Positions 29,565-41,820 are shown, counted from the stretch's first letter. The stretch: DNA of 64,000 nucleotides from Levilactobacillus suantsaiihabitans (GCF_004745505.1 NZ_RKLX01000005.1:1-64000), one strand, 5' to 3'. Program-made: numbers and translations. Notes: a model not told the origin generated them from the sequence alone.

Positions 29565-32500
29565 CTAGGCCTGTGAGTCTTCTTGCATTTGTTTTTCTAA
29601 GTCGCTGATGGAATAAACGCCTTCGGTTGACGTACCGCCAACTTCTTTGGGCTTGATCTGACGGTAATCTGGCATCCCAGTCCCGGCAGGAATGATCTTC
29701 CCAATGATGACATTTTCCTTCAAACCAACCAGTGGATCGTTCTTGCCCCGAATAGCAGCATCGGTCAAGACACGCGTCGTTTCCTGGAAGGATGCGGCTG
29801 ATAAGAAACTGTTGGTTTCCAAGGCAGCCTTGGTGATCCCCAAGATAACTGGACGAGCGGTGGCGGCAATGCCCCCATCGATCAAGGTTTGGTAGTTGGC
29901 CCGACGGAAGTCTTGAATATCCATCAAAGTCCCTGGCAGCACATCCGTGTCACCTGGGTCCATGATGCGGACCTTCCGCAGCATTTGCCGAACCATGATT
30001 TCCACGTGCTTATCACTAATAGCCACACCTTGCATCCGGTAAACACGTTGCACTTCACCCAAGATGTAAGTTTCAGTAGACAAGACATCGCGAACCCGCA
30101 ACAATTCCTTAGGATCAACAGACCCATAGTTCAAGGCGCCACCACGGTGGATAAAGTCACCTTCACTGACACGCATCCGTGCCGTGATTGGTAACGTGTA
30201 ACTCCGCGTATCGGCTTCACCCTTGATGGTAACTTCCTTGGTCCGTTCAGCTGGGTTTTCTTCGATTGATTCAACCGTCCCAGTAACTTCAGTGATCTCA
30301 GCTTTACCTTTAGGGTTCCGAGATTCAAACAATTCTTGAACACGAGGCAACCCTTGGGTAATATCTTCGTTCCCGGCAACACCACCGGTATGGAAGTTCC
30401 GCATGGTCAGCTGGGTCCCAGGTTCACCGATTGATTGAGCGGCAACAGTCCCGACAGCTTCACCAACTTCAACTTCGTCACCAGTAGCCATGTTCCGGCC
30501 GTAACAACGTTCACAAACACCATGTTCGGTGTTGCAAGTGAAGGCGGAACGAATGGTAACTTCTTCAACACCCGCGTCAACGATTTGTTGGGCAGTGTCT
30601 TCGACGATCATTTGGTTCTTAGGCACGATGACGTCCCCAGTCTTTGGATCGTAGACGGTCTTTTGGGTGTAACGCCCTAAGATCCGGTCGTACAGTGGTT
30701 CGATCATTTCGTTACCATCAGTGATGGCCCGAATCTTCAAACCACGGTCAGTCCCACAATCCTTTTCCCGAATGATCACGTCTTGGGCAACATCGACCAG
30801 CCGCCGTGTCAGGTAACCTGAGTTGGCAGTCTTCAGCGCCGTATCGGTCATCCCTTTACGAGCACCGTGGGTCGAAATGAACATTTCCATCACAGACAGG
30901 CCTTCACGGAAGTTAGACGTGATCGGCAGCTCCATGATGTCACCACTAGGAGCGGCCATCAGACCACGCATCCCGGCCAGCTGCGTAAAGTTAGAAATGT
31001 TCCCCCGGGCACCAGAATCACTCATCATAAAGATAGGGTTCTGTTGGTCGAAACTGTGAATCAAGGCGTTTTGAATGTCGTCTTTGGCATCGTTCCAGAT
31101 TCCAATGACCCGTTCGTAACGTTCATGATCCGTAATCAGACCACGCCGGAATTGCTTGGTAACCGTCGCAACCTGCTTGTGGGCAGCGTCGATGATTTCT
31201 GGCTTTTCCTTCAAGTCGGTCACATCGACCATCCCCACCGTCAACCCGGACTTGGTTGATTCGTCATAACCTAAGTCCTTGATCCGGTCAAGCAGCTTGG
31301 AAGTTGCGGTCACCTTGTATTGTTGGTAAACAGCCGCGATGATGTCAGACAAGAAGCCCTTCTTGAATGGCCCAATCAGTTCGGCGTTTTGCAGGTAATC
31401 ATGAATGTCTTCGCCCGGTTCCAAGAAGTACTTGTCCGGAACGGCGCCATTCAAGTTCGTGCTCGTAGGTTCGTTCAAGTATGGGAACGACTTTGGCAGG
31501 ATGTTGTTGAAGATCAACTTCCCAACGGTCGTCACCATGATCTTGCTACGTTGTTCGTCAGTAAATGGCTTGTCTGGCATCGAAGAAACCTGAACACCCA
31601 CACGCGTGTGCCAGTGAACCAAACCGTTCCGGTAAGCCAGAACAGCTTCGTTGAGGTCGGTAAAGATCATGCCTTCCCCTTCACGGTTGGCTTCTTCCAT
31701 CGTCAGGTAGTAGTTCCCGATAACCATATCTTGAGAAGGCGCAACAACTGGCTTCCCACTGGCAGGTGCCAGGATATGGTGAGCCGCTAACATCAGCAAA
31801 CGGGCTTCCGCCTGTGCTTCATCAGATAACGGCACGTGGATGGCCATTTGGTCCCCATCGAAATCGGCGTTGTAGGCTTCACAAGCCAATGGGTGTAACC
31901 GCATCGCTTTACCACTAACCAAGACGGGTTCGAACGCTTGAATCCCTAAACGGTGAAGCGTAGGGGCCCGGTTCAACAGAACAGGGTGTTCCTTGATGAC
32001 ATCTTCAAGCACGTTGAAGACATCGTCATCTTCACGGTCGATTTGGCGCTTGGCGTTCTTAATGTTAGAAGCTAAGCCCCGGGCAACCAGTTCCTTCATG
32101 ATAAATGGCCGGAACAATTCCAAAGCCATTGGGACTGGCAGACCCATTTGGTTGAACTTGAGGGAAGGACCAACGTCAATAACGGAACGACCAGAGTAGT
32201 CAACCCGCTTCCCTAACAAGTTTTGCCGGAACCGACCTTGTTTCCCCTTCAACATGTGTGAAAGAGACTTCAATGGCCGGTTACCTGGACCAGCAACGGG
32301 ACGGCCACGACGACCGTTATCGATCAAGGCGTCAACGGCTTCTTGAAGCATCCGCTTTTCGTTTTGAACGATGATGCCAGGTGCGTTTAAGTCTAACAAC
32401 CGCTTCAACCGGCTGTTCCGGTTGATAACCCGCCGGTACAAGTCGTTCAAGTCAGACGTTGCGAAACGCCCACCTTCGAGTTGTACCATTGGCCGTAAGT

Positions 32501-33212
32501 CAGGTGGAATGACCGGAATTGCGTCCATTACCATCCACTCCGGACGGTTACCAGAAGTCACGAAGGCTTCCAAGATGTCCAAACGACGAACGGCACGCGT
32601 CCGCTTTTGGCCAGTGGCTTCCTTCAATTCTTCCTTTAATTCTGCAACTTCTTTATCTAGGTCTACGGCCATCAACAACTTCTTGATGGCTTCGGCACCC
32701 ATTTCAGCCTTGAAGGCGTCACTGCCGTATTCTGCGAGCTTGTCACGGTAGTCACGTTCGGAAAGTAATTGCTTCTTTTCGAGTGGCGTGTTACCTGGAT
32801 CTAAGACCACGTAGGATGCGAAGTAGATGATTTCTTCCAGGGCCCGGGGGCTCATGTCGAGGACCAAGCCCATCCGGCTAGGGATCCCCTTGAAGTACCA
32901 GATGTGGGTAACAGGTGCAGCCAATTCAATGTGGCCCATCCGTTCACGACGAACCTTAGAACGGGTAACTTCGACCCCACAACGGTCACAAACGACACCC
33001 TTGTAACGGATTCGCTTGTATTTCCCACAAGCACATTCCCAGTCCTTGGTAGGACCGAAAATCCGCTCGTCGAACAGCCCGTCTTTTTCAGGCTTTAATG
33101 TCCGGTAGTTGATGGTTTCAGGCTTCTTGACTTCCCCATAAGACCAGCTACGGATCTTATCAGGTGAAGCCAGCCCGATCTGCATGCTTTCGAACTTATT
33201 GACATCGACCAA
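29565..33212 (-). CDS. rpoC: RNA polymerase beta-prime subunit
   Basis: 1215 aa. The N-terminal zinc ribbon (CACG...CDRCG), the catalytic [15 protein letters not shown] with three Mg-binding aspartates, and the second zinc site [13 protein letters not shown] are present. The TTG start at 33212 is supported by GGGAGG 8 nt ahead. It follows rpoB after 21 nt. Ordinary length; nothing missing. Confidence 0.98.
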   Translation of the reverse strand: MVDVNKFESMQIGLASPDKIRSWSYGEVKKPETINYRTLKPEKDGLFDERIFGPTKDWECACGKYKRIRYKGVVCDRCGVEVTRSKVRRERMGHIELAAPVTHIWYFKGIPSRMGLVLDMSPRALEEIIYFASYVVLDPGNTPLEKKQLLSERDYRDKLAEYGSDAFKAEMGAEAIKKLLMAVDLDKEVAELKEELKEATGQKRTRAVRRLDILEAFVTSGNRPEWMVMDAIPVIPPDLRPMVQLEGGRFATSDLNDLYRRVINRNSRLKRLLDLNAPGIIVQNEKRMLQEAVDALIDNGRRGRPVAGPGNRPLKSLSHMLKGKQGRFRQNLLGKRVDYSGRSVIDVGPSLKFNQMGLPVPMALELFRPFIMKELVARGLASNIKNAKRQIDREDDDVFNVLEDVIKEHPVLLNRAPTLHRLGIQAFEPVLVSGKAMRLHPLACEAYNADFDGDQMAIHVPLSDEAQAEARLLMLAAHHILAPASGKPVVAPSQDMVIGNYYLTMEEANREGEGMIFTDLNEAVLAYRNGLVHWHTRVGVQVSSMPDKPFTDEQRSKIMVTTVGKLIFNNILPKSFPYLNEPTSTNLNGAVPDKYFLEPGEDIHDYLQNAELIGPFKKGFLSDIIAAVYQQYKVTATSKLLDRIKDLGYDESTKSGLTVGMVDVTDLKEKPEIIDAAHKQVATVTKQFRRGLITDHERYERVIGIWNDAKDDIQNALIHSFDQQNPIFMMSDSGARGNISNFTQLAGMRGLMAAPSGDIMELPITSNFREGLSVMEMFISTHGARKGMTDTALKTANSGYLTRRLVDVAQDVIIREKDCGTDRGLKIRAITDGNEMIEPLYDRILGRYTQKTVYDPKTGDVIVPKNQMIVEDTAQQIVDAGVEEVTIRSAFTCNTEHGVCERCYGRNMATGDEVEVGEAVGTVAAQSIGEPGTQLTMRNFHTGGVAGNEDITQGLPRVQELFESRNPKGKAEITEVTGTVESIEENPAERTKEVTIKGEADTRSYTLPITARMRVSEGDFIHRGGALNYGSVDPKELLRVRDVLSTETYILGEVQRVYRMQGVAISDKHVEIMVRQMLRKVRIMDPGDTDVLPGTLMDIQDFRRANYQTLIDGGIAATARPVILGITKAALETNSFLSAASFQETTRVLTDAAIRGKNDPLVGLKENVIIGKIIPAGTGMPDYRQIKPKEVGGTSTEGVYSISDLEKQMQEDSQA

Positions 33213-33233
33213 AGAAGCGACCTCCCTTATTAA

Positions 33234-36200
33234 TTAGTCTTGCGTGTTTGGTTGACTTTCATTTTTTGTAGATGCTGAGGTAGCCTTGGTGTCATCGCCT
33301 TGTGCGGCAGCCTTACGTTCCTCTTGTTGTTGGGCGTACTTGCTCAACGCATCAACGTTCACAACATCATCGTCATCGTCGTCCATATCACGGAGTTCGA
33401 TTTCTTCGTTGTTCCCGTTTAAGACCTTCATATCCAGCCCTAAGGATTGTAATTCTTTAACCAGCACACGGAATGATTCTGGCACACCTGGCTTTGGAAT
33501 TGGATCGCCCTTGACGATGGCTTCGTAGGTCTTAACCCGACCAACCACGTCGTCAGACTTGTACGTCAAGATTTCTTGCAACGTATAAGCGGCACCGTAA
33601 GCTTCCAAAGCCCAAACTTCCATTTCACCGAAACGCTGTCCACCAAATTGCGCTTTCCCACCAAGGGGTTGTTGCGTAACCAGTGAGTAAGGTCCAATGG
33701 AACGGGCGTGCATCTTGTCGTCGACCATGTGGGCCAACTTCAGGTAGTTCATGACACCGACAGCGACGCGCTTGTCAAATGGTTCACCGGTCCGGCCATC
33801 GTATAAGACGGTCTTGGCATCGGCAGCCATCCCCGCTTCCTTAACGGCATCCGCAATATCCGTATCACGGGCACCATCAAAGACAGGCGTGGCAACATGA
33901 ATCCCGAGTTTACGAGCAGCCATCCCTAAATGCAATTCGAGCACTTGCCCGATGTTCATCCGGGAAGGCACACCCATTGGACTCAACATAATGTCGATTG
34001 GGGTCCCATCTGGCATGTACGGCATATCTTCTTCAGGGATAACGACGGAAACCGTCCCCTTGTTACCGTGACGACCAGACATCTTGTCCCCCACTTGGAT
34101 CTTCCGCTTTTGCGCGATGTAGACCCGAACCATCATGTTGACACCAGGTGATAACTCATCCCCGTTTTCACGAGTGAAGATCTTAACATCCTGGATGATC
34201 CCGCCACCACCATGTGGCACCTTCAATGAAGTATCCCGTACTTCACGGGCCTTTTCACCAAAGATGGCGTGGAGCAGACGTTCTTCGGCAGATAATTCAG
34301 TAACACCCTTAGGCGTGACCTTACCAACCAAGATATCCCCATCTTGAACTTCGGCACCGATCCGGATGATCCCGTCTTCGTCCAAGTTCTTCAGGGCGTC
34401 TTCCCCAACGTTAGGGATTTCACGCGTCATTTCTTCAGGTCCCAGCTTCGTATCACGTGCTTCTGATTCGTATTCTTCAATATGAATCGACGTGTAAACG
34501 TCATCGCGAACCAACCGTTCGTTGATCCCGATGGCATCTTCGAAGTTGTACCCTTGCCAAGTCATGAAGGCAACTAATGGGTTTTGCCCTAAGGCTAATT
34601 CCCCATTTTCCATGGAAGGCCCATCAGCCAAAATTTCATCGTTGTCGACATGGTCGCCGACCTTAACGATTGGCCGTTGGTTGTAGTTCTTCCCACCGTT
34701 TGACCGGCGGAACTTCATCAGCTTGTAAGTGTCCAAGGCACCATCGTCGCGCCGAACGCGGATTTCCCGTGCATCAACGTATTCAACGGTTCCTTCATGT
34801 TGACTGATCAAGGCAACACCGGAGTCATGGGCCGCCTTGTATTCAATCCCAGTCCCAACTAATGGGGCGTGAGGGTCCAGCAATGGCACAGCTTGCCGTT
34901 GCATGTTGGCACCCATCAAGGCCCGGTTGGAGTCATCGTTTTCCAAGAAAGGAATACATGCCGTGGCCACAGCAACAACTTGCTTAGGCGAAACGTCCAT
35001 GTAGTCGATCCGGTCAGCAGAAGTTTCGATGTTGTTATCTTCGTCACGGGCCATGATGGTATCCGTTGCGAAGGAACCGTCATCGTTCAACGGCGTGTTG
35101 GCTTGAGCCACAACGTAGTTATCTTCTTCGTCGGCAGTCAGGTAATCGATCTTGTCGGTAACCTTGTGCGTATCCCAGGAAACACGACGGTATGGCGTTT
35201 CGATGAAGCCATACTTGTTGACCCGAGCGTAACTGGACAAACTGTTGATCAGCCCGATGTTAGGACCTTCAGGCGTTTCAATTGGGCACATCCGACCGTA
35301 GTGGGTGTAGTGCACGTCCCGGACTTCATAGCCGGCACGGTCACGCGTCAACCCACCAGGTCCCAGAGCAGACAACCGCCGCTTATGGGTTAATTCACCC
35401 AGCGGGTTGGTCTGATCCATGAATTGTGACAATTGAGATGACCCGAAGAATTCCTTGATGGAGGCCACGACTGGACGAATGTTGATCAATTGTTGTGGCG
35501 TTACCGTCGCAGCATCTTGAATGGACATCCGTTCACGCACAACCCGTTCCATCCGGGATAACCCGATCCGGAATTGGTTTTGCAGGAGTTCACCCACGGA
35601 ACGAATCCGCCGGTTACCCAAGTGGTCAATATCATCAGTCGAGCCGATGCCGATTTGCAGATCAAAGAAGTAGTTCATGGAAGCAATGATGTCGGCTGGG
35701 CGAATGTGCTTCAGCTTGATGTCAATGTTGCCATTGCCGATAACGGGAACTTCTTGTTCTGGATCGTCAGGAGATTCAACTTTAATAATTTGTAATTTCA
35801 GTGGTTCCGTCACCACGGCTTCGTCTGAAGGCTGGAAGGTGACCATCTTGAAATCGTCTTGATCCAAGTATGGGGCCAACGTCTTCATGACGTCCTTGTC
35901 AACGACCGTCCCCTTTTGCGCGATGATTTCACCGGTATCTGGGTCAGCCAGCGTTTCCGCCAAGGTCAAGCCCAGTAAACGGGTCTTTAAACTCAGCTTC
36001 TTGTTGGTCTTGTAACGGCCGACAGGGGCCATGTCGTAACGCTTAGGATCAAAGAACCGCGCCGTCAGTAAACTCCGTGAAGAGTCTGCCGTCTTCGGTT
36101 CACCTGGCCGCAAGCGTTCGTAGATGTCCTTTAAGGACTCTTCGACACGGGAGTCATCGGTGTTCTTGTGGATATCCTTTTCCAACGTCCGTGTAAGACT

Positions 36201-36845
36201 TTCGTTGTCACCTAAGATATCTAAGATTTCATCGTCAGAACCAAATCCTAAGGCCCGAACCAATTCGGTCATTGGGATCTTCCGCGTCCGGTCAATACGG
36301 ACGTAGGAAATGTTCTTGGCGTCGGTTTCAAATTCCAACCAAGCACCCCGGTTAGGAATAACCGTTGCGCCAAAGACGGTCCGGCCATTCTTATCGGTAT
36401 CTTCGTTGAAGTAAACCCCTGGTGAGCGGACTAATTGAGAAACAATTACCCGTTCTGCCCCATTAATAATGAAGGTCCCTTGGGCCGTCATTAATGGGAA
36501 GTCACCGAAGAAGACATCTTGCGATTTGATTTCGCCCGTTTCGTGGTTGGTTAAACGTAAAGTGACGTGAAGTGGTGCCGAATAGTTGGCATCGTGCTCC
36601 CGTGCTTCATCCACGGTATATTTGGGTTCCAGTAACTGATAATCAACAAACTCTAACGAAAGGTTTCCTTGAAAATCTTCGATTGGCATGATGTCGTCGA
36701 ACATATCGCGTAAACCTTCGTCGAGGAACCAGTTGTAGGAATTGGTTTGAATTTCAATCAAGTTAGGTAAATCAAGAACTTCCTTGATTCGCGAATAGCT
36801 ACGGCGTGTACGGTGTTTCCCGTATTTAACTAAGTGTCCTGCCAA
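33234..36845 (-). CDS. rpoB: RNA polymerase beta subunit
   Basis: 1203 aa starting from TTG at 36845 ([24 protein letters not shown]), with GAGAGG 8 nt upstream. An in-frame GTG three codons earlier falls in the ribosome site. The rifampicin region [20 protein letters not shown] with [12 protein letters not shown] is of wild type. The C terminus ends in an acidic then polar tail ([16 protein letters not shown]...) seen in many lactobacilli. Expression is probably controlled by the leader attenuator. Confidence 0.98.
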   Translation of the reverse strand: MAGHLVKYGKHRTRRSYSRIKEVLDLPNLIEIQTNSYNWFLDEGLRDMFDDIMPIEDFQGNLSLEFVDYQLLEPKYTVDEAREHDANYSAPLHVTLRLTNHETGEIKSQDVFFGDFPLMTAQGTFIINGAERVIVSQLVRSPGVYFNEDTDKNGRTVFGATVIPNRGAWLEFETDAKNISYVRIDRTRKIPMTELVRALGFGSDDEILDILGDNESLTRTLEKDIHKNTDDSRVEESLKDIYERLRPGEPKTADSSRSLLTARFFDPKRYDMAPVGRYKTNKKLSLKTRLLGLTLAETLADPDTGEIIAQKGTVVDKDVMKTLAPYLDQDDFKMVTFQPSDEAVVTEPLKLQIIKVESPDDPEQEVPVIGNGNIDIKLKHIRPADIIASMNYFFDLQIGIGSTDDIDHLGNRRIRSVGELLQNQFRIGLSRMERVVRERMSIQDAATVTPQQLINIRPVVASIKEFFGSSQLSQFMDQTNPLGELTHKRRLSALGPGGLTRDRAGYEVRDVHYTHYGRMCPIETPEGPNIGLINSLSSYARVNKYGFIETPYRRVSWDTHKVTDKIDYLTADEEDNYVVAQANTPLNDDGSFATDTIMARDEDNNIETSADRIDYMDVSPKQVVAVATACIPFLENDDSNRALMGANMQRQAVPLLDPHAPLVGTGIEYKAAHDSGVALISQHEGTVEYVDAREIRVRRDDGALDTYKLMKFRRSNGGKNYNQRPIVKVGDHVDNDEILADGPSMENGELALGQNPLVAFMTWQGYNFEDAIGINERLVRDDVYTSIHIEEYESEARDTKLGPEEMTREIPNVGEDALKNLDEDGIIRIGAEVQDGDILVGKVTPKGVTELSAEERLLHAIFGEKAREVRDTSLKVPHGGGGIIQDVKIFTRENGDELSPGVNMMVRVYIAQKRKIQVGDKMSGRHGNKGTVSVVIPEEDMPYMPDGTPIDIMLSPMGVPSRMNIGQVLELHLGMAARKLGIHVATPVFDGARDTDIADAVKEAGMAADAKTVLYDGRTGEPFDKRVAVGVMNYLKLAHMVDDKMHARSIGPYSLVTQQPLGGKAQFGGQRFGEMEVWALEAYGAAYTLQEILTYKSDDVVGRVKTYEAIVKGDPIPKPGVPESFRVLVKELQSLGLDMKVLNGNNEEIELRDMDDDDDDVVNVDALSKYAQQQEERKAAAQGDDTKATSASTKNESQPNTQD

Positions 36846-36980
36846 GTTGTTCACCTCTCCTATTTATTCTGTGACTGGCCAAACCGAATATTACATTTTG
36901 GTTACAAATGCGTTTTCGCCCGGTTTTTTGGCAAAAAAAATCCAAAAACAAACTTGGAGCTTGCTTTTGGCTTCTTATAA
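36846..36980 (-). ncRNA. rpoB leader with attenuator (Lacto-rpoB type)
   Basis: Downstream of the promoter the transcript forms a 13-bp stem, CCAAAAGCAAGCT with AGTTTGTTTTTGG (36942-36970), followed by eight T: a textbook intrinsic terminator about 85 nt before rpoB. The next segment makes a second hairpin, GCCAAAAAACCG with CGGTTTGGC (36878-36932), whose 5' arm starts right at the T run. A conserved RNA called Lacto-rpoB is known in rpoB leaders of lactic acid bacteria; position and strong structure agree, though I matched it by context only. Confidence 0.65.
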
Positions 36981-37042
36981 CGAACGCCACCGGACAATAG
37001 ATCGGCGCGCTCAATTTCAGTTCACAGTTGCATACAAATGAT

Positions 37043-37071
37043 ATAGTACTAAATCTATTGGCAAATGTCAA
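37043..37071 (-). promoter_or_regulatory. rpoB promoter
   Basis: The -35 TTGACA (37066-37071), a 17-bp spacer and -10 TACTAT (37043-37048) lie 10 nt beyond the end of the TetR-type gene. A leader of about 190 nt follows. Confidence 0.85.
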
Positions 37072-37081
37072 TAAGGAACCC

Positions 37082-37687
37082 TCACTTTTTGACCGCGACC
37101 CCAAATAAGATCAATCGAATCAATGCCAGGGTCTGGTCATGCTGCGATGCGTCGGCCGGCCCCACGTGATGGAACGTGTTGAAGAGCGGACTCAGACTGG
37201 TCAGGTAAAATGAAGCCGCATCCTGGGCCGACAAGCCGGGCTGCAGGGTCACGATGCCCAGCTCGAAGAACTTCTGCAGCGGACCCAGGTAGTCTTGCAT
37301 GAAGACCATCCCCAGTTGCCGTTTGTTCTCCGGCTTCAAGAACCGGAAGCTGCTGTGGATCACCGTGAAGACGTCACGGGGATGGACCCCCGTCAGCACC
37401 TCTGTCACCGCCGCTAAGGCTTCGACCGGGTCGGGCTGCTCTGCGGTTGCCAACCGGTCATTAACGGCTAAGATGCCCTGCTGGACCTCCTGACCGACGC
37501 TCTTGATCACTTCAAGGAAGATAACCTCCTTGTCGCTAAAGTGGTGGTACAGTGCTGGCTGGGTAATGCCGACTTCTTTGGCAATCTCACGAGTGGAAGT
37601 CGCCTGATAGCCCCGCGCCAAGAACTGTTCTCTGGCAGCTTGTAAAATCGCTGCATGTGTGTGGGTTAACTGTTCTTCTCTCTTCAT
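37082..37687 (-). CDS. TetR/AcrR-family regulator
   Basis: 201 aa from ATG 37687 (MKREEQLTHTHAAILQAAREQFLARGYQ), with AAAGGA 8 nt upstream. The helix-turn-helix is seen in STREIAKEVGITQPALYHHFSDKEVIFLEV. The remaining helical domain should bind an unknown ligand. It stands alone between rpoB and clpC, with no co-transcribed pump or enzyme, so targets are unknown; autoregulation is suggested by a palindrome just before the start. GC content is higher than that of rpoB. Confidence 0.88.
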   Translation of the reverse strand: MKREEQLTHTHAAILQAAREQFLARGYQATSTREIAKEVGITQPALYHHFSDKEVIFLEVIKSVGQEVQQGILAVNDRLATAEQPDPVEALAAVTEVLTGVHPRDVFTVIHSSFRFLKPENKRQLGMVFMQDYLGPLQKFFELGIVTLQPGLSAQDAASFYLTSLSPLFNTFHHVGPADASQHDQTLALIRLILFGVAVKK

Positions 37688-37702
37688 CGCTCTCGTCCTT
37701 TC

Positions 37703-37723
37703 CTGACCGTCCGTCCTGGTCAG
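37703..37723. promoter_or_regulatory. Candidate TetR operator
   Basis: CTGACC and GGTCAG are separated by 9 bp, forming a 21-bp imperfect palindrome 16 nt before the TetR-type start codon. Size and place fit an autoregulatory operator. Confidence 0.45.
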
Positions 37724-37883
37724 CCGGCTGGTTAGGGAACTTCCCGAAACAACCAGTGGCCAACACCCCGTCATCCAGGCGGTCAACTCGTAACTTTAGT
37801 TTACCACATCTCACTTATCACTTGTTAGACCAAGTCACAGTTCTTCGCAAACGTAATGTTTTCGCAAACATGTTACCTGAAGG

Positions 37884-38424
37884 TTGAACCTAAACTTAAC
37901 GCGCTGATTGCTGCAACGACGGTGTTCCGACACCTAAAATTGGTGAAACCAGGCGCCTGCGTCAGCCAGGGTTCCGCCTGCTATGGGGAACGCCTCCAGC
38001 CTGAGGGGCGGTCTTCCGGCTCGCTTGAAAGCCTGGCGAAACCAGCCAGTCTCTCAAGTCGTCCCGCGCTGTAGGCTGAGAAAAGACCTCAGCCAACACC
38101 GCCGACACAGCTGGCTCCACCCCGGCTGCCTCCGGCAAGGTTGACGGCTATCAGTAACGCTGTGTTAATGAAAGACTAGTTGTCAATGCAGCTACTATCT
38201 GGGTTAAGACGACTATTATTGGCACGCACTACCGTAGCCGAGAGTCCGCCAAATATGGGTTCAGCCGTGGGAGTTGTCTTAGCGGCGCGGTTCATGGCGC
38301 TTAGACAACTGGCGTCTTTGAGACGCGATTTTCGGCTCAAAGCGAGGCCGAGACCGCTCCTCAGGCTCGGTCCGGTCCGCCCACCGCGTTCCAACCCATA
38401 TTTGGCGGACGGCAGGCGACCAGC
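37884..38424 (+). repeat. Composite structured repeat, modules C and B (copy R1)
   Basis: A protein-free GC-rich element of about 540 bp begins TTGAACCTAAA. Module C (about 37926-38150) contains stems GGCTGAG/CTCAGCC, CTTGA/TCAAG with inner CTGGC/GCCAG, and CAGCC/GGCTG. Module B (38235-38424) is closed by perfect 16-bp arms CCGCCAAATATGGGTT (38246-38261) and the complement at 38393-38408. It holds AGTTGTCTTAGCG/CGCTTAGACAACT and the hairpin GCGTCT-TTG-AGACGC, and it ends in GGCAGGCGACCAGC. It fills most of the gap between the TetR gene and clpC. Same element as R2-R4 below. Confidence 0.85.
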
Positions 38425-38540
38425 TTTCACTGTGAAGCTGTGTTCCCCAGAGCAGGCGGACCCCTTGACGCAGGCGCCTAGGTTCACTAGTTCTGCCCGT
38501 GTTTAGGGGGAAGTTCTAGCCATCCCCATTGTGACCTCAA

Positions 38541-38587
38541 CAAAAAGCGTCCAGCACCACCGCCGACTAGCAGTGATACTGGACGCT
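38541..38587 (-). terminator. Terminator after clpC
   Basis: AAGCGTCCAG pairs with CTGGACGCTT, with inner CAC-GC/GC-GTG pairs; the T run follows in the minus direction. Confidence 0.9.
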
Positions 38588-38636
38588 TCGTTATTTTTCA
38601 AACTGGTTTGACTGGTCGCCTAGAACAGACCACTGG

Positions 38637-41135
38637 CTAGTGACTCGCCACCGTCTTAGGTGTTCCCTTGGCGTCGGTTGATTTCACGTTGACCGTGACC
38701 TCACCCTTCGTGGCGCCAATCGTGACTTGGTCGCCCGTCTTGATTTCGCCATTTAACAGAGATTCGCTCAGCCTATCTTCAACCTGTGTTTGCAGTGCCC
38801 GCCGAATTGGCCGTGCACCGTATTCCGGATCAAAGCCCGCCTTGGCGACGGCATCGACTGCAGCCGGCGTGATCTTGAGCTTGATGTTTTGTTCTGCCAC
38901 GCGGTTGACGATGCGCTTGGCCATCAACTTCACGATTTCGTGGAGTTCTGGCTTCTTTAATGAATGGAAGATGACCGTTTCGTCGATTCGGTTCAGGAAT
39001 TCTGGCCGGAACGATTGCTTCAGGGTCTCCCGAATCGTGGCTGCCATAGCCTTGTAGCTATCCGCCATGTCTTCGGCGCCAAAGCCCACGGTCTTTTCAT
39101 CCCGCAGCTTCGTGGCCCCCAAGTTAGAGGTCATGATCAAGATGGTGTTCCGGAAGTCGACCTTGCGACCCTTGGAATCCGTCAGGTAACCATCGTCCAA
39201 GACCTGCAGCAAGATGTTGAAGACATCCGGGTGGGCCTTTTCCACTTCATCGAAGAGAACCACGGAGTAAGGCTTTTGCCGAACTTTTTCGGTCAATTGC
39301 CCACCTTCGTCGTAGCCCACGTAACCGGGTGCTGACCCGATCAACCGACTGGTGGAATACTTTTCCATGTATTCGCTCATGTCGACCCGAATCATGTTGT
39401 CTTCAGACCCGAACATGGCTTCAGCCAAGGCCTTGGCCAATTCCGTCTTCCCGACACCGGTAGGTCCCAGGAACATGAATGAGCCAATTGGCCGGTTCGG
39501 ATCCTTGAGGCCAGACCGTGCCCGCCGGATGGCCCGAGAAACCGCCGAAACGGCTTCTTCTTGACCAATGACCCGTTCGTGCAAGATCTTTTCCAAATTA
39601 ACCAGGCGATCCGCGTCCGTTTGCTTCAACTGCGTAACTGGTACCCCGGTCCATTCAGCGACCACATCGGCCACGTCTTCACCCGTCACGTTTAAGCTGT
39701 AGTGCCGGTCATCCGTGTCCGCCTTTTCAGCGTCCTTGGCTTCACGCGCATCCACCTTTTCACGTAAGGCCATTTCCTCGGTCCGCAACTTAGCGGCCCG
39801 TTCGAAGTCTTGGTCTTCGATGGCCTTTTCCTTGGCCTCTGCCAAGTCCTTGAGTTCTTGGTCCTGCTTAGACGCAGCGGTCGGCTTGTCCATTTGGTCG
39901 ATCCGTACTTTGGCGGACGCCTCATCCATCAAGTCGATGGCCTTATCTGGCAAGAACCGGTCGCTGATGTAACGCGTGGACAATTTGACAGCTTGGTCAA
40001 TGGCATCATCCGTGATATTGACGTGATGATGGTCTTCATACCGTGGCCGCAAGCCATTCAAGATTTCCTTGGCTTCTGCCGGCGTCGGCTCGTTGACTTG
40101 GACCGTCGCAAACCGCCGTTCCAAAGCGGCATCGGATTCGATGTACTTTTGGTATTCGTCCAGCGTCGTTGCCCCAATGGTTTGAAGTTCGCCGCGGGCC
40201 AGTGCTGGCTTTAAAATGTTGGAGGCGTCAATAGCCCCTTCAGCACCACCAGCACCGATCAGCGTGTGCAATTCATCAATGAACAGAATCACATGACCAT
40301 CGTTGTAAATTTCTTCGATGACTTTCTTCAGGCGATCTTCAAATTCACCCCGGTACTTGGTTCCCGCGACCAGTGAGCCCATGTCGAGCATCATCAAGCG
40401 CTTGTCCTTCATATCATCGGGAACGTTGCCGGCCACGATGCGTTGGGCCAAGCCTTCCGCAATCGCCGTCTTCCCGACTCCGGGTTCACCGATCAAAACC
40501 GGGTTGTTCTTAGTCCGGCGACTCAGAATTTGAATGACGCGCTTAACTTCCTTGTCCCGACCAACCGTCGGATCCATCCGGCCTTCCTTCGCCGCATCCG
40601 TTAAGTTGCGAGCCAAGGAGTCCAGCGTTGGCGTACCGCCCTGAGGCGTGTTGCGCCGGTTACGATCCGCATTGCGCCGCTTCGGCGTATCCGCAATGCC
40701 CAATTTCCGCAAGACTACCTTGCGAGCATCGGTCAAGTCGACATTTAAGTTCTTCAAGATCCGTGATGACAGAATCGTGTCGTCACTGAGCAGGGCTAAC
40801 AGTAAGTGCTCCGTGCCGATCTTCATCGCACCCAGCCGCTTGGCTTCATCGCCAGCCATGGCCAGCATTGATTTTGCCTTGGGCGAGTACGGCAAGTAGC
40901 TATCCTTATCTAGGTTCGCCAAGGTCCCGTAACCCGTGAACCGTTCGATCTCTTCGCGAACATCATCATCGCTAACGGAGAATTGTTGTAAGACCTTGTT
41001 GGCAATCCCGTTCTTTTCAATGGTGAGGGCTAACAGCAAGTGTTCCGTACCGACTGCTTGGTGCTTGAAATATTTTGCTTGTTCCTGTGCCAAAACAAGG
41101 ACGCTCTTAGCACTCGGTGTAAATAGGTTATCCAT
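38637..41135 (-). CDS. clpC: ATP-dependent Clp protease ATPase / unfoldase ClpC
   Basis: 832 aa. Two N-terminal Clp repeats (about residues 1-145), AAA-1 with Walker [12 protein letters not shown], the middle domain with a UVR-type segment, and AAA-2 with [11 protein letters not shown]. It unfolds substrates for ClpP in protein quality control. It is second gene of ctsR-clpC (17-nt gap). No adaptor genes mcsA/mcsB are present, the usual state in lactobacilli. Confidence 0.97.
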   Translation of the reverse strand: MDNLFTPSAKSVLVLAQEQAKYFKHQAVGTEHLLLALTIEKNGIANKVLQQFSVSDDDVREEIERFTGYGTLANLDKDSYLPYSPKAKSMLAMAGDEAKRLGAMKIGTEHLLLALLSDDTILSSRILKNLNVDLTDARKVVLRKLGIADTPKRRNADRNRRNTPQGGTPTLDSLARNLTDAAKEGRMDPTVGRDKEVKRVIQILSRRTKNNPVLIGEPGVGKTAIAEGLAQRIVAGNVPDDMKDKRLMMLDMGSLVAGTKYRGEFEDRLKKVIEEIYNDGHVILFIDELHTLIGAGGAEGAIDASNILKPALARGELQTIGATTLDEYQKYIESDAALERRFATVQVNEPTPAEAKEILNGLRPRYEDHHHVNITDDAIDQAVKLSTRYISDRFLPDKAIDLMDEASAKVRIDQMDKPTAASKQDQELKDLAEAKEKAIEDQDFERAAKLRTEEMALREKVDAREAKDAEKADTDDRHYSLNVTGEDVADVVAEWTGVPVTQLKQTDADRLVNLEKILHERVIGQEEAVSAVSRAIRRARSGLKDPNRPIGSFMFLGPTGVGKTELAKALAEAMFGSEDNMIRVDMSEYMEKYSTSRLIGSAPGYVGYDEGGQLTEKVRQKPYSVVLFDEVEKAHPDVFNILLQVLDDGYLTDSKGRKVDFRNTILIMTSNLGATKLRDEKTVGFGAEDMADSYKAMAATIRETLKQSFRPEFLNRIDETVIFHSLKKPELHEIVKLMAKRIVNRVAEQNIKLKITPAAVDAVAKAGFDPEYGARPIRRALQTQVEDRLSESLLNGEIKTGDQVTIGATKGEVTVNVKSTDAKGTPKTVASH

Positions 41136-41152
41136 TGCAACTCCTCACTTTC

Positions 41153-41620
41153 TTAACTCTCGTAACGTAAGTGGTTTAAAATCGATACCAAAATCTGGGC
41201 GCGGACCCGCTCACTGGTCTGGCGGTCGCCAGTGTGAACGGCATCCTTTTCGATCGCAGCCAAAATGATATTGGCCTCACGCCGATTAATGGTACCAGCC
41301 TCAAATAGGCTCCGCACAACGGCCAAGCCATCGTGGCGGGTAATGTGATCACCCACCGCGCTGACGAGTGAATCGATAAAATCCAGGTTGTCTAGCAACT
41401 TGACCTTTTCGATTCGAATGTACCCGCCGCCCCCGCGTTTACTCTCCACGACATAGCCGTCTTGAATCGTAAAACGGGTCTTGATCACGTAATTGATCTG
41501 GGAAGGTACCACGTTGAACTGATCAGCGATTTCCGCGCGCCGGATCTCCACCTGCTGAGACTCAGCCAAAATCTGCTTGAGGTAAGACTCAATAATATCT
41601 GAAATATTTTGATTCTCCAT
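41153..41620 (-). CDS. ctsR: Class III stress repressor CtsR
   Basis: 155 aa (MENQNISDIIESYLKQIL...). The winged helix ends in the conserved glycine-rich thermosensor wing, ESKRGGGGYIRI (about 60-70). CtsR dimers repress clp genes and release on heat. It heads the operon behind GGGGGGAC, and its own operator lies directly upstream. Confidence 0.96.
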   Translation of the reverse strand: MENQNISDIIESYLKQILAESQQVEIRRAEIADQFNVVPSQINYVIKTRFTIQDGYVVESKRGGGGYIRIEKVKLLDNLDFIDSLVSAVGDHITRHDGLAVVRSLFEAGTINRREANIILAAIEKDAVHTGDRQTSERVRAQILVSILNHLRYES

Positions 41621-41648
41621 TATCGTCCCCCCTTCGGTGCAGTTCTTC

Positions 41649-41694
41649 TGACTAATGTTGACTAATATTATACGAACTTTCCATGAAAATGCAA
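41649..41694 (-). promoter_or_regulatory. ctsR promoter with CtsR heptad operator
   Basis: The -35 TTGCAT (41689-41694), a 16-bp spacer and -10 TATAAT (41667-41672) are followed at once by two direct repeats TTAGTCA (41659-41665 and 41649-41655), 10 bp apart. They resemble the CtsR heptads GTCAAA-NAN-GTCAAA, placed to block the polymerase. Confidence 0.8.
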
Positions 41695-41741
41695 CGGATT
41701 AGACCGCGATTTCTTCGGAAGTCCTGGAAGATAAGCATACC

Positions 41742-41787
41742 AAAAAAACGGCCGACTTCCAAACGATTAGTAAGGAGGTCGGCCGTT
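41742..41787 (-). terminator. Terminator of the tRNA operon
   Basis: AACGGCCGACCTCC and GGAAGTCGGCCGTT form a 14-bp stem with one mismatch, then a T run in the minus direction. Confidence 0.9.
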
Positions 41788-41820
41788 AAACAGTTTTTAT
41801 GTAATTTCGGGATAAAAAAA

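Noticed and set aside
38176-38487. Open frames in repeats R1 and R3 that give similar peptides (SRLKDASCLSAMNRAAK)
   Set aside because: The similarity follows from the DNA repeat. The frame is not kept in copy R2, changes follow stem pairing instead of codons, and no ribosome site is present.
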